A stretch of DNA of 64,000 bases. Origin: JAWKSY01 sp041402125 (lineage in GTDB: Bacteria; Planctomycetota; GCA-002687715; DRQF01). Position numbers and translations under genes: made by a program. The notes below the pieces were generated by a model. The model ran no database searches. It saw only the letters and a program-made list of their open reading frames with translations, and was not told the origin of the DNA. This document shows, one piece after another, positions 49,699-57,460 of this stretch. The DNA is taken from contig JAWKSY010000009.1 in assembly GCA_041402125.1 (NCBI GenBank), forward strand, positions 124,001-188,000. The letters are read 5' to 3'. Within the stretch, counting starts at the first letter, position 1. Each line of letters opens with the position of its first letter.

Positions 49699-50290
49699 AG
49701 CCGCCACCCCAGCCGCCGCCGCAGTTGTTGGAGCCACCGCCCCAGCCACCGCCGTAGCTACCGCCGCCGGAGCCGCCGCCGCAGTTGTTGGAGCCACCGC
49801 CCCAGCCACCGCCGTAGCCACCGCCGCCGGAGCGCCGCAGTTGTTGGAGCCACCGCCCCAGCCACCGCCGTAGCTACCGCCGCCGGAGCCGCCGCCGCAG
49901 TTGTTGGAGCCACCGCCCCAGCCACCGCCGTAGCTACCGCCGCCGGAGCCGCCGCCGCAGTTGTTGAGCCACTGCCCCAGCCACCGCCGTAGCTACCGCC
50001 GCCGGAGCTGCCGCCGCAGTTGTTGGAGAGCCACCGCCCCAGCCACCGCCGTAGCTACCGCCGCCGGAGCCGCCGCCGCAGTTGTTGGAGCCACCGCCCC
50101 AGCCACCGCCGTAGCTACCGCCGCCGGAGCCGCCGCCGCAGTTGTTGGAGCCACCGCCCCAGCCACCGCCGTAGCTGCCGCCGCCGGAGCCGCCGCCGCA
50201 GTTGTTGGAGCCGCCGCCCCAGCCGCCGCCGTAGCTGCCGCCGCAGTTGTTGGAGCCACCGCCCCAACCGCCGCCGCAGCTACCGCCGCC
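49699..50290 (-). repeat. 60-bp coding tandem repeat with three indels
   Basis: Ten copies of a unit beginning AGTTGTTGGAGCC on the plus strand start at 49723, 49783, 49839, 49899, 49959, 50018, 50080, 50140, 50200 and 50245. Spacing is 60 bp except 56 (4-nt deletion, 49831-49838), 59 (1-nt deletion near 49964), 62 (2-nt insertion near 50028) and 45 (an in-frame loss). In coding frame the unit gives GSYGGGWGGGSNNCGGGSGG. Confidence 0.92.
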
Positions 50291-51421
50291 CCAGCCGTTC
50301 CATCCGCCGCAGTCGTCCTCCGGCGGGCACTCGAAGACGCAGTCGTTGTTCGGGGCCTCGAAAAGGGCCTTCGTCGCCTGGATCTCCGCGATGTCGCAGG
50401 AGGCGAGCGCCTGGTTCGTCATCCACTTCACCTGCGAGTAGGAGTAGGGGTAGTCGACGCAATCGCTCTTGGCGTTGAGGATCGCCGCGGCGGCCTCGCG
50501 GAGGAGGCACTTGACCTCGGAGATCAGGCTGCCGTCGCCGTCGTCCCAGACGAGGGCGTGCGAGTAGCGCTTGTTGTAGAGGCCGTACCAGTTGAGGTAG
50601 GTGCCGCTGAAGTCGTAGCGCAGCTTGTCCTCCGGGGAGAAGCCGCAGGGCCAGAGGTCGGGGTTCTGGATCCAGAACTCCGGCGTGCACTCGTCACCCG
50701 GATCCTGCGGATCGTCGAAGGTCGACAGGTCGAGCGTGAAGCTCATGAAGTCCTCGCCGATGCCGTCGTCCTCGAGCGAGCCGCAGAAGGCGGTCAGGCC
50801 GATGACGAGCTGACCGTCGACGAAGTAGTCGGCGATGAGCTGCGAGAAGTTCGTGATCGTGAACTCGATGTCCGGCGTCGCGGCGCTCGTGTCCCCGAAG
50901 ACCGCGCCGACGTGCTGCGGCAGCGGGGTCAGGAAGCCCGAGAGCGGCTGGAACTGGAAGGCCGGGTTGAAGGTCGCGACCTGGAAGCCGTTGATGTCCG
51001 CGCCCTGCGGGAGACCGGCGATGACGTCGGTGATGCCGTCGTCGTCGAGGTCGAAGGCGAGCGTGAAGGACTCGGAGCCCTGGAAGGCCGGCTGGTCCAC
51101 GCCGCCGTTCGCGAGGAGGGGCAGCGAGGACGTGCCCGGGTCGCCGTCGCCGTCGGCGTCGCCGAGGATGCCCGCGGCGTCGAAGCCGACGAAGAGCGTG
51201 TCGAGGCCCGCGTCGTAGCGGAGGCCGACCCCCAGGAGATCCCAGCCGGAGACGATGCCGGCGAGGTTGGGGGGGAGGCCGACGTCACCGACGCCAGGGT
51301 CGGCGATGATGGCGTCCGCGGGGAAATCGTTGGCGACGTTCCCGGTGAAGGTCACGGCCTGGGCGAAGAGGGCGGTCGGCAGGAGAAGCGCCGCCGCGAG
51401 CGGGAGAAGGAGTCTTTTCAT
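49934..51421 (-). CDS. Secreted protein with Gly/Ser/Asn/Cys repeat tail (frame-shifted tail)
   Basis: 495 aa as read; the undisturbed protein would end at 49694. Signal peptide MKRLLLPLAAALLLPTALFA. The N-terminal beta domain (20-250) contains DADGDGDPG calcium-loop-like sequence. CTPEFWIQNPDLWPCGFSPEDK then LLREAAAAILNAKSDCVD resembles the CTPGYWKNH-type motif of some secreted proteins. The tail is GSYGGGWGGGSNNCGGG repeats. At about 50028 a 2-nt insertion shifts the frame to Ala/Arg-rich sequence and a stop at 49934. Later 1-nt and 4-nt deletions bring the frame back, and the original frame stop (TGA, 49694-49696) follows SNNCGGGWGGGW. Confidence 0.8.
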   Translation of the reverse strand: MKRLLLPLAAALLLPTALFAQAVTFTGNVANDFPADAIIADPGVGDVGLPPNLAGIVSGWDLLGVGLRYDAGLDTLFVGFDAAGILGDADGDGDPGTSSLPLLANGGVDQPAFQGSESFTLAFDLDDDGITDVIAGLPQGADINGFQVATFNPAFQFQPLSGFLTPLPQHVGAVFGDTSAATPDIEFTITNFSQLIADYFVDGQLVIGLTAFCGSLEDDGIGEDFMSFTLDLSTFDDPQDPGDECTPEFWIQNPDLWPCGFSPEDKLRYDFSGTYLNWYGLYNKRYSHALVWDDGDGSLISEVKCLLREAAAAILNAKSDCVDYPYSYSQVKWMTNQALASCDIAEIQATKALFEAPNNDCVFECPPEDDCGGWNGWGGGSCGGGWGGGSNNCGGSYGGGWGGGSNNCGGGSGGGSYGGGWGGGSNNCGGGSGGGSYGGGWGGGSNNCGGGSGGGSYGGGWGGGSPTTAAAAPAAVATAVAGAVAQQLRRRLRRR

Positions 51422-51798
51422 GGGTCGGGGGTCTCCGGAGTCGCATCGTTCGGCCGGGGATCCGGGGACGCCCGGAGGCGTCGTCGGGGTCCGGGCGCGC
51501 GGACTCTCCATGACGGGCAATCGGTCGGGCGCCGTTCGACGGGAAGCGGCGCGTACGCTGAATGGCCGGATCTTAGTCGCGGCTTCCCCGGTCCCGAGGG
51601 CCATTCAATGACACCCGATCCGGGTCCCCGCCGCCGGTGAGGACCGCGGGTCGACCACCGCTCGGACGCGGGCCCGCCAAGTCACGCGGGCGCCGCGGTT
51701 TCCGTCGGCCTCCGGACGTCTCGTCACGTCGCGGCGCGGCGCCCGGCTCTCCGCCCTCGCTCCGGGGGAATACCCGCTCGCCGTGATAGGCTCCCCCC
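51422..51798. other. Divergent intergenic region with inverted repeat
   Basis: 377 bp between the repeat-tail protein (minus) and the LPS-type kinase (plus). A 9-bp perfect inverted repeat TGAATGGCC/GGCCATTCA (51559-51567 with 51599-51607) flanks a minus-strand -10 candidate TAAGAT (51570-51575); it could be an operator. The kinase -10 is at 51784-51792. No small gene was seen. Confidence 0.45.
51784..51792 (+). promoter_or_regulatory. Extended -10 element implying a leaderless mRNA
   Basis: TGATAGGCT ends 6 nt before the ATG at 51799, which would place the transcription start on the start codon. Confidence 0.55.
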
Positions 51799-52641
51799 AT
51801 GAAGGGTCGGAAGCAGGTCCACCACGCCATCGACGCCGAGACCGCGGCCCGGCTCGCGGCGGCCGGCGCGTCCGATTTCGAGTCGGTGATGGCCTGGCGC
51901 GGCCTCGAGCCGGTGAAGGCGGCGCTCCCCTGGAAGAGCATCGCGCGCGGCGAGCTTCCCGACGGTCGGTCGTTCTTCCTCAAGCGATACGACGAGGTCC
52001 CGCGCGGCGAGGCCTGGGCCTACCGCCGCCGCCCCGGCGGCCCCACCTGCGCGGCCGAACGGGAGTGGAGAGCGCTCACGCGGCTGGCCGAGCTCGGCGT
52101 GACGGCGCCGCGACCGCTCGCCTGGGGCGCGGAGCGCCGCGGACCCTTCGGGCTCGTCCGGCGGGCCTTCGTCCTGACGGAGGGACTGCCCGAGGCCGAG
52201 ACCCTCGAGGCGTCACTCTACGCGGAACTCGGCGGCGGGGACGAGAGCGCCCGCCTCCGACGTCGCCGCGTCGGCGCCCGGATCGCGCGTCTCCTCGCCG
52301 CGATGCACGCGGGCGGCGTCAATCACCGCGACTTCTACGCCGGACACCTGCGCGTGACGGCGGACGACGCCGTGCAGGTCCTCGACCTCGATCGGGCCGA
52401 CGTGCGGGTCTCGATGCCGCGCCGATGGCGGGAGAAGGACCTCGCGGCCCTGCACTTCTCCGTCCCGCTGCGCCTCGTGGGGATGCGCGAGCGCCTGCGG
52501 TTCGCGGTGATCTATTTCGGGACGGAACGGGCGGAACGCCGGCCGATGCTCGCCGCCGTCGCGCGACGGGCCGAGGCGATGCGTCGCCGCACACGCGAGA
52601 AGATCGCGCGCGGCGACCCGAACGTCCACCTCAACGAGTGA
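51799..52641 (+). CDS. LPS core kinase-like protein (RfaP/InaA/Kdo-kinase family)
   Basis: 280 aa protein-kinase-like fold. GRSFFLKRYDEV supplies the ATP-binding Lys, MHAGGVNHRDFYAGHLRV is the catalytic loop with Asp in the HRD position, and VQVLDLDRADVR gives the metal-binding Asp. HRDFYxxHL is the hallmark of the RfaP/InaA/WaaP group, which phosphorylates sugars of the lipopolysaccharide core. It supports a diderm envelope, but no other LPS gene is adjacent. The leaderless arrangement fixes the ATG at 51799. Its 3' end overlaps the convergent gene by 11 bp. Confidence 0.85.
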   Translation: MKGRKQVHHAIDAETAARLAAAGASDFESVMAWRGLEPVKAALPWKSIARGELPDGRSFFLKRYDEVPRGEAWAYRRRPGGPTCAAEREWRALTRLAELGVTAPRPLAWGAERRGPFGLVRRAFVLTEGLPEAETLEASLYAELGGGDESARLRRRRVGARIARLLAAMHAGGVNHRDFYAGHLRVTADDAVQVLDLDRADVRVSMPRRWREKDLAALHFSVPLRLVGMRERLRFAVIYFGTERAERRPMLAAVARRAEAMRRRTREKIARGDPNVHLNE

Positions 52642-53677
52642 AGCGTCCGGCGCTGGCCGCGGCGGCGGCCTGCTCGACGCGCGCCCGCGCCGCCAGGGCC
52701 GACTCGTCCGTCGGGTCGAACGACAGCGCCGCGTTCACGAAGCCGATCGCCGATCCGAAGGAGCCGCGGATCGTGTAGAGGCTGGCGATGTGGAGCCGCA
52801 GCCGGATGTGCATCGCCAGGATCTCGTCCTCGAGGGCCTCGATGCGGGCAGTGAGCTCGTCGGGGAAGCTCCGGTTGCGGCGGAGGCGCGCGAGGTCGCG
52901 CTCGCCGCTCGCGACGTAGCGGATGGAGGCGTCGTAGCGCGTCTTGCTCCGGCGCAGGCTCCCGTCCTGCGCGAGCCCGCGCGACTCCTCGCGCCGCGCC
53001 TTCTCGACCCAGGCCGCGACGTCGTCGATCTCGCCCTCGACCCGCTCCCACTCCTCCTTCGCCTTCCGGCTCCGCTCCAGCGCGACGCGTCGGCGCTTGG
53101 CCGCCTCGAAGCGCCGGCTGATCTCCTCGAGCAGCGCGGGGACCGACTCGGCCTCGGGGCGCTCGGAGTAGCGGCGCAGCGCCGCGAGGGCCTTGCGACG
53201 CGCCGCCCGGAAGTCCTCCTCGTCGAGGTCGGCGCGACTCGCCGCCAGCATCCGCTCGAAGTCCTTGCGCTCGGAGGCGTCGATCAGGTCGAAGACTTCA
53301 CGGGTCGGGTGTTCGGGATCGAGGACGCAGGCGCGGTAGTGTCGGGCCGCCGTCGCGTGCAGGCCCGCCCGGGAGGCGAGGTCACCGACGCGGCGGTGGT
53401 CGTCGCGATCGAGGGGCGAGAGCAGGCTCACCACGACGCCGTAGAGCGAGTTGGGCGCGACGCGCTCGAAGGCGTAGGTCTCCTTCACCGAGCCCTTGCC
53501 CACCTTGCGCTCGAGCACGAGGCTGTCGCCCTCGAGCGAGACGGCGCCCGTCACCACCCGCCCCGTCGTCAGTTCGAGGGTCTCGGTCCGCGCGCCCTGC
53601 GCGGAGGCGAGGGCCGTCGCGCCGAGCAGCGCGAGGGTCAAGGCGAACGGGAATCGTGCGAGCTGGGGCCACTCCAT
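52631..53677 (-). CDS. Exported coiled-coil/TPR-like protein, unknown function
   Basis: 348 aa. Signal peptide (PFALTLALLGATALASA). Early segment TETLELTTGRVVTGAVSLEGDSLVLE resembles the small beta-motif found in many Planctomycetota exported proteins that starts a folding unit. The middle is a long coiled coil (ISRRFEAAKRRRVALERSRKAKEEW to DDVAAWVEKARREES). The C-terminus has TPR-like helices (IGFVNAALSFDPTDESALA). No named family. Start ATG with GGGAGGA. Divergent from the dehydrogenase gene. Confidence 0.78.
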   Translation of the reverse strand: MEWPQLARFPFALTLALLGATALASAQGARTETLELTTGRVVTGAVSLEGDSLVLERKVGKGSVKETYAFERVAPNSLYGVVVSLLSPLDRDDHRRVGDLASRAGLHATAARHYRACVLDPEHPTREVFDLIDASERKDFERMLAASRADLDEEDFRAARRKALAALRRYSERPEAESVPALLEEISRRFEAAKRRRVALERSRKAKEEWERVEGEIDDVAAWVEKARREESRGLAQDGSLRRSKTRYDASIRYVASGERDLARLRRNRSFPDELTARIEALEDEILAMHIRLRLHIASLYTIRGSFGSAIGFVNAALSFDPTDESALAARARVEQAAAAASAGRFTR

Positions 53678-53825
53678 GGCGTCCTCCCGGGTATCCGCTC
53701 CGGCGCGTCCATCGAGATCAGTGATACGGATCCGCCGGCGCCCATGCGAGCGGAATCCCCCGTGCGAGTTCGCACGCTCCATGCGCCGCGCGCCGAAAAT
53801 GCGACGGAACGGCGGCGGCCCGCGC

Positions 53826-53834
53826 TGATAGGAT
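53826..53834 (+). promoter_or_regulatory. Extended -10 promoter element for the dehydrogenase gene
   Basis: TGATAGGAT, identical in sequence to the DUF2238 promoter at 3129. It contains the ATG at 53833, which therefore cannot be the translation start; the ATG at 53893 is the start. Confidence 0.6.
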
Positions 53835-53892
53835 GGCGCGCACCGCACCGCGCCGCGCGCGGGGCAAGGTCCACGACGAGCGGGAGCAGGGC

Positions 53893-55077
53893 ATGGGGTA
53901 TCGATACGCGGTCCTCGGAGCGGGGCTGCAGGGCACGGCCGCCGCCTACGACATGGCGCGATTCGGCGACGCGGAGGAGATCGTCCTCCTCGACCGATCG
54001 GACGAGATCGCCCGGGACGCGGCCGCGCGGATCAACGGTCTGCTCGGCTGGGACGTCGCCCGCGGCGAGGCGCTCGACGTTCGCGACGGCGGCGCCGTCG
54101 AGACGGCCCTGCGGGGGATCGACTGCACGCTCTCGGCCGTTCCCTACTTCTTCAACCCCTCGATCGCACTGGCCTGCATCCACGCCGGATCGCACATGTG
54201 CGATCTGGGCGGCAACACCGACGTCTCGCGTCGGGTGCTCAAGATGAACGACGAGGCGACCGACGCCGGCGTCAGCATCATTCCCGACTGCGGTCTCGCG
54301 CCGGGCATGGCGAACACGCTCGCGGTCTACGGCATGAGCTACATGGACGAGGTCGAGTCGGTGCAGATCCGCTGCGGCGGGCTCCCGCAGGCCCCCAAGC
54401 CGCCGCTCCTCTACAAGGTCGTCTTCAACATCGCCGGCCTCACGAACGAATACTTCGGCGTCGCGAACTTCCTGCGCGGCGGGAAGGTCGTGCAGGTCGA
54501 GACCTTCACCGAGCTCGAAGAGATCGAGTTCGACGCGCCCGTCGGGCGCTGCGAGGCCTTCGTGACCTCCGGCGGCACCAGTACCTGCCCCTGGACCTTC
54601 GAGGGCAAGGTCGAGAACTACGACTACAAGACCGTGCGCTACAAGGGGCACTACGAGAGCTTCAAGGTCATCCGCGACCTCGGACTCCTCGACCTCGAGC
54701 CGATCGAGGTCGGCGGATCGAAGGTCGTGCCCCGCGAGCTCTTCCACCGGGTCGCGTCCCCGCGCCTCCAGTTCCCCGAGGATCGCGATCTGGTCGTGCT
54801 GCGCGTCACCGTGAAGGGACGCCGCGACGGCCACGATCTCAAGATGGTCCTCGAGATCATGGACTTCGAGGATCCGGAGACCGGCTTCAGCGCGATGCAG
54901 CGCACGACCGGATGGGCCGCCAGCGTCGTCGCCATCATGATGGCCGAGGGCGAGGTCCGCCCCGGCGCGACGCCCCTCGAGCAGGCCGTCGACGGCCGGG
55001 AGTTCGTGAACCGCTTCAAGCGGCGCGGGATCCGCTTCACCGAAAGCATGCAGCGGACGCTCACCGACCTCGGCTGA
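53893..55077 (+). CDS. Saccharopine dehydrogenase family protein (lysine 6-dehydrogenase-like)
   Basis: 394 aa. N-terminal Rossmann fold with GLGxxG-like GAGLQGTAAAYDMARFG and the adenine-ribose Asp in IVLLDRSDE. The body follows saccharopine dehydrogenase/lysine 6-dehydrogenase proteins: PYFFNPSIALACIHAGSHMCDLGGNTD, IPDCGLAPGMANTLAVYG. It probably oxidises an amino acid (such as lysine or carboxynorspermidine) with NAD(P); the exact substrate is uncertain. The ATG at 53893 is 60 nt into the longest frame and is chosen because the longer start lies inside the -10 element. Confidence 0.88.
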   Translation: MGYRYAVLGAGLQGTAAAYDMARFGDAEEIVLLDRSDEIARDAAARINGLLGWDVARGEALDVRDGGAVETALRGIDCTLSAVPYFFNPSIALACIHAGSHMCDLGGNTDVSRRVLKMNDEATDAGVSIIPDCGLAPGMANTLAVYGMSYMDEVESVQIRCGGLPQAPKPPLLYKVVFNIAGLTNEYFGVANFLRGGKVVQVETFTELEEIEFDAPVGRCEAFVTSGGTSTCPWTFEGKVENYDYKTVRYKGHYESFKVIRDLGLLDLEPIEVGGSKVVPRELFHRVASPRLQFPEDRDLVVLRVTVKGRRDGHDLKMVLEIMDFEDPETGFSAMQRTTGWAASVVAIMMAEGEVRPGATPLEQAVDGREFVNRFKRRGIRFTESMQRTLTDLG

Positions 55078-55099
55078 CCGCGCCGGTCCGCTTCCCCGC

Positions 55100-56446
55100 T
55101 CAGCCGCGCGGGTCGGTCGCGTCGCGGAGCGCGTCGCCCACGAGGTTGACGGCGAAGATGGTGGTGAAGATCGCGAGGCCCGGGAAGACGGCGAGGTGCC
55201 AGGCCCCGCCGAGACTCGCGGCCTCCCGCGCCTCCCGCAGGGACTGCCCCCACGAGGCCGCGCCGGGCGTTCCCAGCCCCAGGAACGAGAGGGCGGCCTC
55301 GGCGAGGATCACCGCCGCGAAGAGGACGGTCGTCGCGACGAGAAGCGGGCCGGCCGCGTTCGGGACGAGGTGACGGCGGACGAGCCGGGCGTCCCCGACC
55401 CCCAGCGCGCGCGCCGCGGTCACGAAGTCGAGCTCGCGCAGCCGGGCGACCTCGGTCCGGACGAGTCGCGCCGGCAGCGCCCAACCCACCGCGACCAGGA
55501 AGACGATGAGCGCCGCCGCGCGCCAGGACTCGCCGGGCGGCAGGTAGGCCGTCAGGGTCACCAGGACGAAGAGCGCCGGCAGCGCGGCCGCGGTCTCGAT
55601 CAGCCGGGAGACGATCCAGTCCACGGCGCCGCCGTAGAGTCCCGCCGCGACGCCGAGCGCGAGGCCGACGAGGGCCGCGAGGAGGGCCGTGGCGGCCGCG
55701 AGGGCGAAGGAGTGCCGCGCCCCGTGGACGAGTCGAGCCGCCAGGTCGCGACCCGCGCCGTCCGTCCCCAGGAGGTGCGCGCCGCCCGGCCGGGCGAGCC
55801 GGGCGAAGGCGGCGTGATCGGGGGCGTAGGGGATCGGCGGGAAGATCGCGGCCGCGAGCGACCGCTCCTCCGCGGCGTTGCGCTCGCGCAGGGCCGCCCT
55901 CGCCGGGGCGTCGTCGAGCGCGTCGAGCCGCCCCTCGACCTCGACGAGCACGTCGATCAGCAGCGGCATCCGCGAGAGGAAGGACTCCAGCCGCTTCCGG
56001 GCCTCGACGCGCCGGTCCGCCGCGAGATCGGTCTCGACCTCGCGGTCGAGCTCGGCGAGGCGCGCCCGCGTCTCGTGCTCCAGGTGATAGCGGCGTCCGT
56101 CGTGGCGCGGCGCGGCCGCGAGCAGGGCCCAGGCGACGGTCGCGACGCCGACGATCAGGAGCGCGATCGCGCGCGGACGCGGCGCGAGCCGCCGGCCGAG
56201 GAGCACGATCAGGAGCGCCACGCCCGCCCCGAGTCCGCCGCGGTCGGCGGCATCCAGCCCCGCGAACAGGGGCCAGCGCGCGGCGCCCGAGGGATCCACG
56301 TAGCGGAAGGGCCGGTCGAGGGCGATCAGCGGCGCGAAGGCTGCGACGAGCGCCGTCGCGGACAGGACCCCGAGGGCGATGCGCACCGCGAGGCGGGCGC
56401 GCAGTCGCTCGCGCACGATCGTTCCGAAGCCCCGCGGCGCGCTCAC
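55100..56446 (-). CDS. Dipeptide/oligopeptide-type ABC transporter permease (DppC/OppC-like)
   Basis: 448 aa, about 150 longer than a standard DppC. N-terminal helix (ALGVLSATALVAAFAPLIALD), then two helices (GLGAGVALLIVLLGRRL; LLIVGVATVAWALLAAAP) and a long charged extracytoplasmic insert (ARLAELDREVETDLAADRRV). The usual permease follows: LGTDGAGRDLAARLVHGARHS and the EAA loop VRTEVARLRELDFVTAARALGVGDARLVRRH. Extended DppC proteins of this kind are known. The GTG start overlaps the dppB-like stop (GTGA). It is the last gene of the minus-strand dpp-type operon; the ATPase genes are absent. Confidence 0.9.
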   Translation of the reverse strand: MSAPRGFGTIVRERLRARLAVRIALGVLSATALVAAFAPLIALDRPFRYVDPSGAARWPLFAGLDAADRGGLGAGVALLIVLLGRRLAPRPRAIALLIVGVATVAWALLAAAPRHDGRRYHLEHETRARLAELDREVETDLAADRRVEARKRLESFLSRMPLLIDVLVEVEGRLDALDDAPARAALRERNAAEERSLAAAIFPPIPYAPDHAAFARLARPGGAHLLGTDGAGRDLAARLVHGARHSFALAAATALLAALVGLALGVAAGLYGGAVDWIVSRLIETAAALPALFVLVTLTAYLPPGESWRAAALIVFLVAVGWALPARLVRTEVARLRELDFVTAARALGVGDARLVRRHLVPNAAGPLLVATTVLFAAVILAEAALSFLGLGTPGAASWGQSLREAREAASLGGAWHLAVFPGLAIFTTIFAVNLVGDALRDATDPRG

Positions 56447-57450
56447 GTCCGCACCCTCGGATCGAGGCGCGCCGCCAGCGCGTCGGCCACCGCGAGCCCC
56501 AGCACGACGGCCGTCGCCACCAGCAGGAGGAGGGCCTGCAGGATCGGGAAGTCGCGTCGCGTCGTCGCCTCCCAGAGGAGGAGGCCGAGGCCGCGGATGT
56601 TGAAGATGCGCTCCACCACGACCGAGCCGCCGACCAGCGCCGGGAGGGCCGCGCCGAAGAGGACGACCACGGGGCCGAGCGCCGAGCGCAGCGCGTAGAT
56701 CCAGACGACGCGACGCTCGGCCACGCCGCGGGCCCGGAGGGCGAGGACGGGCTCGCTCTCGATTGCCTCGAGCATCGCGGCCCGCGTCTGGCGCGCGACG
56801 ACGGCCATCCCGGGCAGGGCGAGCGCGGTCACGGGCAGCGCGAGATGGCGGAGCCGGTCGAGGAGGGCGGGGAGGAGGGCGAGCGACTCGTGATCGCGTC
56901 CGGAGAGGCGCTCGAGCGGGAAGATCGCGACGCCCGCTCCGGTGGCGAGGAAGACGAGGAGCAGCGTCGCGAGCCAGAAGTCGGGCACGGCCTGGAGGCC
57001 GTAGAGGCCCCCGCGCAGCAGGCGATCCACGGGGCGGCGCGCGCGACGCGCCATCGCGACGCCGAGCGGAACGCCGAGTCCGAACATCACGAGGAGCGCG
57101 CAGCCCTGGAGGAGCAGGGTCGGGCCGAGCGCCTCCGCCACGATGCTCCGCACCGGTCGCGGATCGCTCATCGCGATCCCGAAGTCGAAGCGGACCGCGG
57201 CGCGCGCCCAGATGAGGAAACGCTCGCCCGTCGGGCGATCGAGATGGAACCGACGCTCGGTCTCGCGGAGGTGACGCTGGAGCGCCTCGGCGTCGAAGGC
57301 GGCGGTGGACTCCGGGTCGGGGCCGACCGCATGACCCGGCAGGTGGAGGAGGAGGAAGTCGAGCGCGAAGACGAGGACGAGCGCGGGCAGGGCCCGGGCG
57401 ATGCGCCGCAGCGTGGCGCGACCCCCGCTCCGTCCGCGGTCGGTCCTCAC
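56443..57450 (-). CDS. Dipeptide/oligopeptide-type ABC transporter permease (DppB/OppB-like)
   Basis: 335 aa, six transmembrane helices, standard length. N-terminal ALPALVLVFALDFLLLHLPGHAV, family motif DRPTGERFLIWARAAVRFDFGIA, and the EAA loop TRAAMLEAIESEPVLALRARGVAERRVV. It forms the membrane channel with the downstream DppC-like permease. It begins with GTG 10 bp after the binding-protein gene and overlaps the next gene by 4 bp. Confidence 0.93.
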   Translation of the reverse strand: MRTDRGRSGGRATLRRIARALPALVLVFALDFLLLHLPGHAVGPDPESTAAFDAEALQRHLRETERRFHLDRPTGERFLIWARAAVRFDFGIAMSDPRPVRSIVAEALGPTLLLQGCALLVMFGLGVPLGVAMARRARRPVDRLLRGGLYGLQAVPDFWLATLLLVFLATGAGVAIFPLERLSGRDHESLALLPALLDRLRHLALPVTALALPGMAVVARQTRAAMLEAIESEPVLALRARGVAERRVVWIYALRSALGPVVVLFGAALPALVGGSVVVERIFNIRGLGLLLWEATTRRDFPILQALLLLVATAVVLGLAVADALAARLDPRVRT

Positions 57451-57460
57451 GCGCGGCGCC

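Noticed and set aside
49699..50290. CRISPR array
   Set aside because: Units are contiguous 60-bp copies without unique spacers and read as a Gly/Ser/Asn/Cys peptide repeat in the frame of an upstream gene.
53833..53892. ATG at 53833 as start of the dehydrogenase
   Set aside because: It lies inside an extended -10 element and adds a basic low-complexity extension before the Rossmann fold.
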